Positions 9,374 to 20,400 of a stretch of 48,447 nucleotides of DNA are shown piece by piece. Under the pieces are notes generated by a model. It ran no database searches and had not been told where the DNA came from. It was given only the letters and a program-made list of their open reading frames with translations. Origin of the DNA: Deltaproteobacteria bacterium (GTDB lineage: Bacteria; Myxococcota; XYA12-FULL-58-9; JAFGEK01); NCBI GenBank assembly GCA_016931625.1, contig JAFGEK010000054.1, positions 1 to 48,447 of the forward strand. The letters are read 5' to 3'. Each line of letters starts with the position of its first letter. Positions within the stretch are counted from its first letter, which is position 1. The position numbers and the translations under genes are program-made.

Positions 9374-11404
9374 TTAATGAATTGTTATCGGACCAAATGG
9401 GAAATTCGAAATAGGTAATTCGCGCTGTGATGCAGGGAAACGCCATCGCTTCATAACTGTTGAAAAACAACTAGGTAGCGATGTGTTTAAAACGTTCGCA
9501 GGACCTTTCATTACTGGCCGCGCAACCGAACCATCAGGACGAATCACCCAATTAAGAGTAAAAACCACTTTACCTGGTTGGATTTCATTATTTGCGCGAG
9601 CATCTTTTAAGCATGGAGCAACCGTAGCGGCACTGCGCTTAACTGCAGACATAACATCTTGTTTGGTAAGCGATTCTTTAGCTGCTGGTTTGTTACTTGG
9701 TGTATCGATATCAGCTAGTGGATCTCTACTACCGGATTTAGGATTAGCTCGCGGTGTGGGGCGCGGCGAATCTTCATCATCATCTGCTCGTGTGGTTGTC
9801 TCATGTTTGCCAGCTCCACGAGGTTCGCGATTTTTATTGCGTCCTAGAACATTTTTGCGCCTGCCCTCACCTTTTGTGGATGCTTTGCCGTTTGCCTTGT
9901 CAGATGATGCTTCGGAATCATCATCATCTGCTGCTGGTTTCTTGGTATTATCTACGTTAGCCGCAACCGCTTTTGAACCTGCAGATTTTGTGTTGTCAGA
10001 AACTGCATTTGTTGCATTTGACTGAATAGGAGCCTGCACAATAACCTGTTTTGGCATATGCATTTGTTGCCATACTAAAAATCCAAGCAACCCAAGAATA
10101 GCCAAGCCAAAAAAACTAAATAGCGGAATCATCCACTTAGCGTGACTTGTATGCTTGGGTGTTACCGGTACGGACCACGAAGGCATTGGAGCGCCACCAA
10201 ATGAGTCAACCCGTGGTGCAACAGCAGCAACGCTAGCTCTGCTACTGCTATTGCTCTTCGACGAAAATAACTCATTAGCCCCAAAGGAAGGCATATCCAT
10301 TTCATATGGATTATTAGAAGCAGAAGCTACAGGCGCAGGGCTTGGTGGATTATTGGCAGCAACTAACTCTTCTTGAACTAAAGACGATAAAGCACTAGCC
10401 GCTGACGGTTTCCAACTAATTTCTTCATCAGAAGTTTCACCGCCAAAGGTAACACCTGAAGAAGGAACCATAATAGTGCCAGTACTGCTTGCCGTAGCTG
10501 TGTTGGCCGCAGCACTTGAGAAATTCGCACGAGCTTGAGATTTTGTATGCGGACGCTGGGTAATTAAATAAGTTAACTCAGGAATTTCGGTTAATGGAAG
10601 CCAATCAGCCATACCAGCTTTCCAGGCCAAACTTTCTTCATCAAGTTCTTCAGCATCCCAACGTTGCTCGACTTCAGCAAGATCAATCGGGCCGATTTGC
10701 GAATCATCGATGGCAATATACCATTCTTTCTCACCTGGAGATTGTTGCACTTGCGAAGGAGCCCGTACATTTGGAGATAGTGCACCTAGATCGAAATCAC
10801 TACCTTCGCTTTGATAATTCTGTGAATTATCGTAAGATTGCGATGAAGCTGAAAAGTTAGCATTAGCTGAAAATCTCTGGCTATTATCAGTTGCTGCATA
10901 GGGAGAAGTTGACATACCAGAACTATTTGCAGCAGATTCAGCCGCAAGATCTGGCATTGATGGGGAGGTATCAAATGATGAGGCAGAGCTACCAAATCCA
11001 GCATTTTGAAAGCTTGAACTGCCAAAATCGTTACTTGTTGTACCACCAACAATTCCTGCATCCATACCAGCAGAGTCGGATCCAGCCCCTTCATTTGCCG
11101 ATGTACCCGCAGCAGAAAAAACTGAACCAAACGGGTTGCTAGTATTACTGCTCGAATTAAAAGCAGGGTTTGATTCAGCACTAGCAGGCGTATTTGCAGT
11201 AGTTGCCGACATTTTTTGGGACGCAGCCGTAGAATGATCAGTGGCAGCGGGCTTATTATTAGGCGCTGGTGTCTCTTCACGAGCAGCAGGCTTCACAATA
11301 ATGATATGGCTGCATTTTTTACATTTTACTTTAACACCACGAGCTCCGACCTTTTCGTCGGCGATCATGTATTGGGCATTACAGCTATCGCAGGAAAACT
11401 TCAT
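9374..11404 (-). CDS. AgmX/GltJ-like envelope protein: zinc ribbon, GYF domain, TM, TonB-like C-terminus
   Basis: 676 residues from the ATG at 11404; a TTG eight codons upstream is possible but less likely because MKFSCDSC is the usual start of this zinc ribbon. Order: MJ0042-type ribbon with Cys5, Cys8, Cys28, Cys31; a long Ser/Asn/Ala-rich linker; a GYF_2 domain about 226-278 (Trp228, IGPIDLAEVEQRW); another linker; one transmembrane helix about 425-447; a charged Asp/Lys/Arg-rich periplasmic stretch; and a C-terminal AgmX/PglI (TonB-like) domain about 579-676 with Cys598 and Cys646. The same architecture is known in Myxococcus GltJ/AgmX, where the cytoplasmic ribbon and GYF domains act in recruitment with MglA and the C-terminus reaches the outer-membrane part of the gliding complex. 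It directly follows the giant TPR gene, as expected for a gltI-gltJ pair. A motility role here is inference. Confidence 0.8.
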   Translation of the reverse strand: MKFSCDSCNAQYMIADEKVGARGVKVKCKKCSHIIIVKPAAREETPAPNNKPAATDHSTAASQKMSATTANTPASAESNPAFNSSSNTSNPFGSVFSAAGTSANEGAGSDSAGMDAGIVGGTTSNDFGSSSFQNAGFGSSASSFDTSPSMPDLAAESAANSSGMSTSPYAATDNSQRFSANANFSASSQSYDNSQNYQSEGSDFDLGALSPNVRAPSQVQQSPGEKEWYIAIDDSQIGPIDLAEVEQRWDAEELDEESLAWKAGMADWLPLTEIPELTYLITQRPHTKSQARANFSSAAANTATASSTGTIMVPSSGVTFGGETSDEEISWKPSAASALSSLVQEELVAANNPPSPAPVASASNNPYEMDMPSFGANELFSSKSNSSSRASVAAVAPRVDSFGGAPMPSWSVPVTPKHTSHAKWMIPLFSFFGLAILGLLGFLVWQQMHMPKQVIVQAPIQSNATNAVSDNTKSAGSKAVAANVDNTKKPAADDDDSEASSDKANGKASTKGEGRRKNVLGRNKNREPRGAGKHETTTRADDDEDSPRPTPRANPKSGSRDPLADIDTPSNKPAAKESLTKQDVMSAVKRSAATVAPCLKDARANNEIQPGKVVFTLNWVIRPDGSVARPVMKGPANVLNTSLPSCFSTVMKRWRFPASQRELPISNFPFGPITIH

Positions 11405-11497
11405 TGTCGCTCTAGTCTTTTCGGGCAAATAAACATGCTTATATACAAATTATCGTACGGATCGTGTTACGTCAAATTACTAGAGGGTGGTTTTTTA

Positions 11498-14400
11498 TTA
11501 TTTAGCTGCCGCAGCCTTATTTTCGACAAGCGCGGCACCTATAACTTTACGAAGTTCAAGGTATGGCCGCGAGACCGAAAATAATAAAAGTTCTTTAATA
11601 CGATCGCGAGTAGAGAGCGTTGCAGCACGACTAGCGCCTTCACCAATCCCACGAGCGGCCGCATATAAATCACCAGCTACAATAAATCCGGCTCTGGTAG
11701 CAGTATATTCAGATGCATCTAAGTATGTTTCAAGCGGAACTCCTTTAACGATTTCTGGATATGCTGCTTGAGCAACCGGTTGCATACGTTTAAGGATTGG
11801 GGCTGGCATCCGCTCAAAAAGTTGGGCCCAGCGGCCAACTTCTCTGGGATCGCTGTTATGCGGCAAAGAGCGGTTATATATTAAACACATACCCAATAAT
11901 ACTTCTCGTAATTGATCAGGTAAGAAAATACCGGCAAGAAATAGCTCCGGTCGAGCAAAAGCTAAATTTCTGCCAATATGAAATAATACGACCCGCTGTA
12001 CAGCATCACGAAATACGTCATTATTTTCACCAGCTACTAAAGCTGGCGGTTGTGAATTTTCTAAATGCAATGGCTCGTTAGAAACAGGTCGTTTGAAAAC
12101 ATCAAAAACTGGTACACCAAGTACCTTCGCTGCATAGCGGGCTAAATTAGCAAAATATAAATCACTCTGACGTACGTCGATTTGATCTTTTTTGCGTAAA
12201 CCTAAATCTTTAGCAGGTACAGTCACAAATTGCGCAGCACTGCGATAAATCCATGAAGCTAGTATACCAACTGGATTTTGTGTTTCTGGATGTAATAGAG
12301 ACTTCCATTGATCTTCAATTAAACCTCGTGCTGCTTTAGGGGGAACGCCTTGAGCTAAGTAATCATGTACTTTACGTTCTTCTTCATCAGCTTCTTTTAA
12401 AAATACTAAAGCATGAGATAGACAGTACACCGCATCAAAATCACGTTCTGCATGATACAATTTGCGCAAGTTACGAATCGGTCCTACCGGATTTTCAATA
12501 GTAGGTAAAACCTCATGTTGCATATTGATCGCTTTGCTGCGGCTTTCTGGCTTCTGCGCATAAAGCTCGGCTAAAATCGCCAGATCTTCTTTCTTGCCAG
12601 GGTTAAGTTTTTGCAAAACTTCATAAGCCATTATCGCGCCATCGACATTTTTCAATACGCGATGATAAAGTTCCCCAAGGTTATGCCATAGAACTAAACG
12701 AACTTGCACTGAAAGTTCTTTGGCACGTGAAATCATAGCACGATAATTTGCCTCAAGCAGTGCCCACTCTTGACGCATAGATAATATCCGCTCGATAGCT
12801 TCAAACGCCTTAATATTGGTAGCTTGTGCATCAAGCGCAGCGTTATATTTTTGTACTGCCATTGGTTCATGACGCAATTCAGTTTCATAAATAAAACCAA
12901 GACGGAAATTTATCTCAGACTGTTTATTACTATCGTTAACAACACCTAGCCCTTGTTCTAACGCCTCTGCAGCTTTTTGCGCTTGTTGGGTGGCTAAATA
13001 TATTTCGGCCAAACGTTCATATAGCTCAACACGTGGCTGATTTAAACGTCGCGCACGTTCAAGTGCCTCAATGGCACGCGACGTATCCATTAAATGCTGC
13101 GAAGCAATATCTCCTAGCTCCATTAACACCACAACACGCTCTGGTGCTGGTGCAACGTCAGCTAGTCTTGATAAGCGCTCACAAGCACTCTCCCAGTTTT
13201 GAATTTCTTTATCTAGTTTCGCTAGTGCAAAAAGCGATGGCCCATGGTCAGGGTCAATTTCAAGGGCGCGTTCAAATTGTTTATAAGCACGATCAGGTTG
13301 ATTTTGCTTAAGGCAAATATCACCTATCTGCCACTGCACGTCGACTACTTCGCTTTCGGTTAATGAATCGCGATGATAATTAATAATCGATTGAAATACT
13401 TTTTGTGCTTCTTCCCATTGCTCTTTAACCAACAGCGAATGCCCAAGACCTTCAAGAGCCGGTAAGTATGTGGGGTCTGCTTCATAAGCTTGGCGATAAT
13501 AAGTAAGAGCTATATCAGAATCACCCAAACGCTCACTAATATAACCAAGACGATGCGATTTTTGGCAATAATCCTTAGCATCTTGGCTCTTATCAAGTGA
13601 CTGTACTACCATCGAATACAGCTCGCCTGCTTCTTGCCAATTTTCACTTCGAAAATAAATTTCAGCTAAAGCTTTTGCAGCGTCAATATGACCAGGGGTG
13701 GTCTCTAAAGCACGCTGAAAATAATGTACTGAGTTTTGTTCATCGTTGCGAATGTCATTAAAGAAATGAGCTGCTTCTACAAAAAGTTCTGTTTTGGTTT
13801 CGGTATCGCCAGCCGTTTCTGCTTCGGTAATCAGATAGTTGGCATAGCTGTCCCAATCTTCAATATTTTTAGCGATTTCTTTTAATGCACTTAAAGCTGG
13901 CGCGTAAGTCTGATCGATAGCAAGAGCACGCTCATAAACAGCTTTAGCAGCCGCATTATCCATGAGCATCTCTTCATTAATACGACCTATACGAGTTAAA
14001 ACAGGCAAAGCTTCTGGTTCGCCACCAAGAATATCAGCTTCAGCTTGCAACATTTCAAGAGACTGAAACCAGTTGCCACTGCGTTCATATAGTTGCCCGA
14101 GAGCATGCAAAGCTGCGGTGCTTTGCGGATTAATTTCACGTGCGACGTTATAAATTTGTTCAGCCTTATCAACTCGAGCCAGATCTCGGTAATAAATCTC
14201 ACCCATTTCAAGATAAAGCTCAGTGATTTCGTTTTGATCACTTAACAGTTTAATATGATGCTCAACGATTTCAATTAGACGATTGAATTCGCCTAATGTA
14301 CGCAAGAGACGCTCAAGACTTTTTATTGAAGGAATATGGGTCGCATCAATCTGTAAAACTCTTTCGAAGCATTGACCTGCATCACGCGAAGAATCAAATT

Positions 14401-17400
14401 GGTTTTCGTAAATTGATGCGGTTTTGCTTAATAAACGTATTTTCTCTTCAGTATCTTGTACTGCTTGTAATTGTACTTCAAAAACACCAATAAGCTCACT
14501 CCAGCGTTCAAGCCCGGTATACAGTCGATCAAGAGCAGCAAGAGCTCCTTGATGAGCACCATCAAAATCAAGTACGCCACGATACCACTGAATAGCAGTC
14601 TCAGGATCACCAAGTTCAGATTCACACAACGAACCAACACGCATACGCAGATCCACGCTTTCAGCCGGATCCACGCTGAGTTCAACTTTACGTGTTAGCG
14701 TATGCGCTAATTCACCCCAACGATTTTCTTTTGCAAAAATTCGAGCCAACTCATCGAGCACTGCGATATCAGAACCATCAATTTCTAAAGCACGACTTAA
14801 TGCACTAATCGCTTCATCGATCTCATTTATACGGTCTTCCCAAACACGAGCAATCTCAGTTAAAATACTCTTGCGTTGAACATCTTCACTTACAACTAGT
14901 AATTTTTGTTCAAGGGCTTGTATTTGTTTATCATAACGCTCTTGGGTGGCGCCTAGCTGTGCTAAAGTATCAAGCGCTTCAAGATCATTAGGCTGTATAA
15001 TTAATATCTTATTTAGAGTTTCTTCAGCTAAAGGTACGTCTTGTAAGTGCTCCGCGTAAATACGGGCAATGCGACGCAAGGATGCAATCTTGACATCAGT
15101 ATCAATGATGTTATCGATCTCGTCTTCTAATACAGCGACAAGTTCTTCTGCACCGCCGGTTTCGATACCAATACGTTCTAGAATTTGTGCTGCTTCAAGA
15201 TCTAACGGATTTTCTTTGTAAACACGGCAACCACTAATAAAGGCAAGTTCACGCTCACCAAGCTTTTGCTCTTGAACATCACGAATTTCGGTAATTAACA
15301 GCAAACGCAAATCAGGTGCTGCATGGGGAACAAAAGATTCGTTTAAAACGACCAGCTTTCGCCAATCGTTAGTTACCCGATAAATCTCAGCTAAAGCTGT
15401 AAAAGCATCAAAATGCGAGGGTTGTACTTCTAAAATTGCTTCATAATCTATGCGAGCATCATTAGGTTTCTTAAGTTGATCACGTTTAATTGTCGCAGCT
15501 TCAAGGTAGCGTCCAATTTTAGCATCATTCTCGGTCTCAAGAGCGCCAGCTTTCTCAAATACGATTACTGCTTCATCAAATGCTTCAATAACAATTAGCA
15601 TTTTTGCTAAGCGATCAAGCTGTTCGACTGTATGCGGCTCGGTTGCTCTAACTTCACGAGCTAGACGAATAGCTTCTTCACGACGATCAAGATGTTCACC
15701 TAAAGCACTAGCAAGATTAAGACGAACCTCTTTAGCTTCTGCTGGATCAACAAGCGGAATCAGCCGACGTGCAACATCGACGAATTCTTCCCACATTGCG
15801 CGTTCGCGATATAAACCCGATAGTGCCCGTAAAGCATCAATATTTTTAGTGTCATGCGATAATACTTCACGCCAACTTTTTAAAGCATCTTCACTGCGAC
15901 CAAGTTTTTCACCTAAAATTACCCCTAAACGACGATGAATTTCACTCTTCTTGGTCGGATCTTTAACGAAAGTAAGTTGTCGACGGTAATGCTCGGCTAG
16001 CTCATCCCACATATCTTCGCTAGCAAGTAAAACATCAAGAGCCTGGTTAGCCGCTTGATGATTAATCTCAATTTCAACAACTTTAAGCCAATGCTCTATA
16101 GCACTGTGATTATCGCTTAGCTCCTCTGCGAAAAGTTGACCTGCTGCTACATGAATACGCAGTTGTTCTTCTTTATCTTTTAATACTTCTGCTTGTCGCG
16201 CTAAATTCTTAGCGAGTGAATCCCAATCTTGCACTTCGGCATAAAGCCGCTGCATTGATTTAAGAGTTAGTGGATGATCAGGATCAATCTCTAATATTTG
16301 CTTATGACACCGCAATGCTGCTTCGGCATCCATAAGCTTATCGCCCCAAACCCAAGCCAAGCGCTCTAGAAATTGACTTTTCTGTTTGGGTTCATCTGCC
16401 ATATCAATACGTCGCTCAAGAATATCCGCCAACGCTGCCCACATTTGGTTCTTCTCAAGCAAACTATCTAAATGGCTTAGAGCTGTTTCATCACTTGGTT
16501 CGTATTGTAATGCTTGCTGCAAATAAGCGATGGCTCGGGCTGGATCATTAAGTCGCTCACCAGAAATCGCGCCTAAACGATGTAACAGATGCTGACGTAA
16601 CTTAGGATCAGCAACGGTATCAAGGTCACGACTAAGCGTTGCAATGATTTCTTGCCAATAACCATATTTTTCAGCAATGGCTTCTAATTTTTCAAGCAAG
16701 CTAAAGTCAGCACGATTCTCGTTAAATGCATAGGCAATGGCCCGAAATGCCATATCGCCAGTTTTTAAGCGTTCGTCAAAAGTAAGCGAGAGTTCAAGAT
16801 ATATTTCTTGACGTTGTTCGGTTTCGGCGGTCTGTTGCAGCCGTGCTTGTAATATTTCGACATAACGTGGCCAGGCACCTCGCGATTTGTACACTTTTTC
16901 AAGTAGGGCAAGAGCCTCCATAACTCCTTGCCCAGCCCTTGCTTGCAAATATTGCACTGTCGAGGCATGCTCAGATGATTCATTTAATACTTCGCCAAAA
17001 ATCGTTATGGCATCTTCGCGATTATCAAACTGTTCATCGGCAATACGACCACGGCGATACATCAATTCTAAACGCCGCTCACGCCACTCTTTACTGCGTT
17101 TGTCGCTTAAGCGCTGAATTTCACCTTTGTAAAAATCATCAAGATCAGCCCAATTTAATAATTGCGCTAATAGACGTTCAATCTGCTCAAAGGCGTAAGT
17201 ATCATCAGGAGTAATGCTAAGAACCGCCTTGTAAGTTTCAACCGCAGCACTGGCATCTTGTAGCTTTTGTGTTTGAATTGAAGCAATTTCGGCAAGAAAC
17301 TCGCGTTTGCGCTCAAGACCCGCACAAAGCAATAAACGCCGCTGCAAAATTTCAACTAATTCAGACCAAGCTTCAGTAGCTCGGAAAATACTTTCAAGGC

Positions 17401-20400
17401 CAGCAAGCGCCTTTTCATCGCGAGACTCTATATTGAGAATAGCTTGATATTCTCCGACTGCCCCTGCCGTATCATTTAATTTTTCGTGTAAAATTGCTGC
17501 AGCCCGACGATGAAACTGCAGTGCTAGTTTGGCATCTGCTTTTTGTGCCTCTTCAATATAGGCATCAGCTAGCGGACGCATCTCGTTAATTTCGCCGGCG
17601 AGCTTTTCGATCCACATGCGCACGCCCATATCACCGGGATCAAGAGACAAAGAGCGTCGCGCCATTGCAAAAGCGTAATTTTTCTGACTCAAGCGATTTT
17701 CATAAATATCACCAATGCGTCGCAGCAAGCCTTTGCGCTGGGAAAGATCATCAATACCATCAACTCGTTGTTCTAAAACCCAAGCAAGTTTGCCATGGTC
17801 TTGTTTAGCAATGTAAATAGGTTCTAATACTTGAGCAATTTCGGTTTTATTTTCTGCATGCTCAATTAAAGCTTCAAGACCAGCGATTGCCGCGGGATGT
17901 TCTCGTTTCTTTAATAATACGGCGCGATAGTTTTTAAATGCTTCAGTAGGTTGATCCAATTCAATAGCGACCTGAGCACGCTTGAGATAATCATCGACTA
18001 TTTCAGGACTAGCAGCGCCTACCTCGATTAGCTTATCAAGTATTTGTGCCCTCTCTTCATGCTGCCCCATACTTCCTAAAACACCTTCAAGTGCACGTAG
18101 ACCCCGTAAATCACGCGGATCAACTTCATTTAAGGCACGGTACATATCAGCAGCATGAGATTTATCAGATAATACCTGATCATAAAGTTGTCCTAATTCA
18201 AGATAGATTGCCTTTTTACGATCACGCTGATCTGGTGGTAATTTTTGCGTGATCGCTGATAAAACATCAGCAAGGTCCAAAGGACGCTCCTGGGTACGTA
18301 AAATTCTCTCCAATGCCTCTAGCGAAGGCAAATCATCAGGAAGCGACCCACCGCCTGCAGCTCGATAATGCTCAATAGCTTCTTCACCGCGACCAACTTT
18401 ATCAAGAACTTGTGCAAGTTTACGCCTAATAGGTCGTTGACTTTCTGGATCTGCGACAACACCTAAAGCTGCAGTATAAGTAGTAACTAAACGATCATAA
18501 GCGTTTGTCTTATCGATGAGTTTTTCATATTTACTACGCAATTCAGGGTTAAGCGGCGCATCAGTAAATGCACGCTCTAAATCAGTAACAGCGCCAGCAA
18601 TATCATTAAGCTTTTCAGCCTTAATAGTTGCCATTTCAATTAGAGCATCAACTCGCTCTTCTGGTTTTGCAAAAGTATCAAGACGGCTAGCCTGTAAAGT
18701 AATCAGCTCTTGCCAACGACTGGCTTCTCTGTAGCCAGTTATAAGCATTGCTACGGTTTGATCAGCTAAAACAGGATCAGTAGCAACAGCTGGATAAATT
18801 TCTGCTAACAACTGTATTGCAGCTTGATGTGCTGGTTCTTGGGTAACTACACTTTGTATAGCGCTAATTGCTGATGCTATATCACCTAGCTCTTTTGCTG
18901 ATAACTCTGAAAACGAAATTACCCGGGTACGTCTCTCAGGCCCATCAGGCAACAAATTGATTTCACGATGTATAGCTTGTGCCGCTTCTTTGGGCATGCC
19001 TGCTTTTTGATACATCGCAGCCAAACGTTGCCAAACTAAACGTTGTCCTGGTGCTAATTCAGCCACACGATTAAGTTCAGCGATGGCTGAATGGGTATCA
19101 CCAAGCTTTTCGCCCAAAACTTCAGCAAGTTGCCCTACCAATGCCGCACGCGAGGTATCATCTACGGCAGCATCAATTTTAGTGCGTAGATGCTCTGCTA
19201 ATGCCAAAGGATCCGGCGATGATTCATAAAGACGGTCCAACTCAGCCATTGCTTCAGGGTCATTCTGATGAGTGGCGAGAAGGTTCTTCCAAGCAATAAT
19301 GGCATCTGCGTAGCTATTCATGGTTTTGTCAAATAGGCGGGCAAGCGTCCGCCAAAATTGGCTGCGCGCAGCAGCCGGCAACGCTTCGGCGACCTGTTCG
19401 CTCGCCTCGCGAATTTTAGATACCGGCAAGCCAGTCTTAAATAGACTAGTCAAGCCATCACAAGCAGACTTAGCTGCCAAATCACTTGAGCCCTCAGCTG
19501 CACCGAGAGCACGTAAAAAATCAACTGTGGCACCAACAGTATCACCTTCACGGGCTGATAGCGATCCTGCTCGCAAAAGCACGTGAATTCGCTGTTCTCC
19601 TTCTAGAACGCTAGTTGCTGCGCGATATGCACGGACTAATGCTTTAATATCGCCCAAGCTTACACTTAGTCGTTCTAGCTGGGATTGTACTTCATTATTG
19701 GCCGGATTGGCTTGAAATGAACGCAATAGTGCCAAAAAAGCATCTGCTGGTCTTTTTAACTTTGCTTCATAGGTATTAGCTAAATCTGCCAGCAAAACAC
19801 CACATTCAGTAGGGTCTGTTGCCTTTTGTATTTGAATTTCTAACATCTGAGCAACAAGATCAAAACGACCTGCGGCTTGAAAATGCGGTGCCAAACGTTT
19901 AGCCGCACTTAGTACTTGCGATGAGTGATTTAGTAAACGCTCACTAGCTGCTAAAGCTTCTTTATGACCGGGTTGAGCATCAATAACATCAAGGTAGCGT
20001 TCAAGAGCTAAATCAACCTGTTTTTGTTTTTCATAAAGACCTGCTAACTCAAGAACCAAAGGAACTCGCTCGGTATCTGCAGGTAAATGTTTGATTTTAT
20101 GAGATAGCATCTCAGCTACTTCGGCCACTCGATTATCACGTCGGTACAGCAATAATAGCCCATCAATAGCTGTTATATCACTCGGTGATATTTTTAAAAT
20201 TTGGCGATATACGTCAGCTGCACGCATATGGTCGTGAACATTATCAATCAACTCTGTTGCCAAACGTTGCAGCAACTTAACTCGTTCTGTATCAGTATTT
20301 GCCGCACGAGCTTGTTCTTCGTACAAAGCGACGCGATCACCAGATGCTGCTGCTGCTTCAAGCAAACGTTCAACAGCTAAGGTAGCGCGTGCATCATTGT

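Noticed and set aside
9483-11280. Open frames of up to 180 codons opposite the AgmX-like gene
   Set aside because: Ser/Ala-rich shadows of the low-complexity linker; the sense strand has clear domains.
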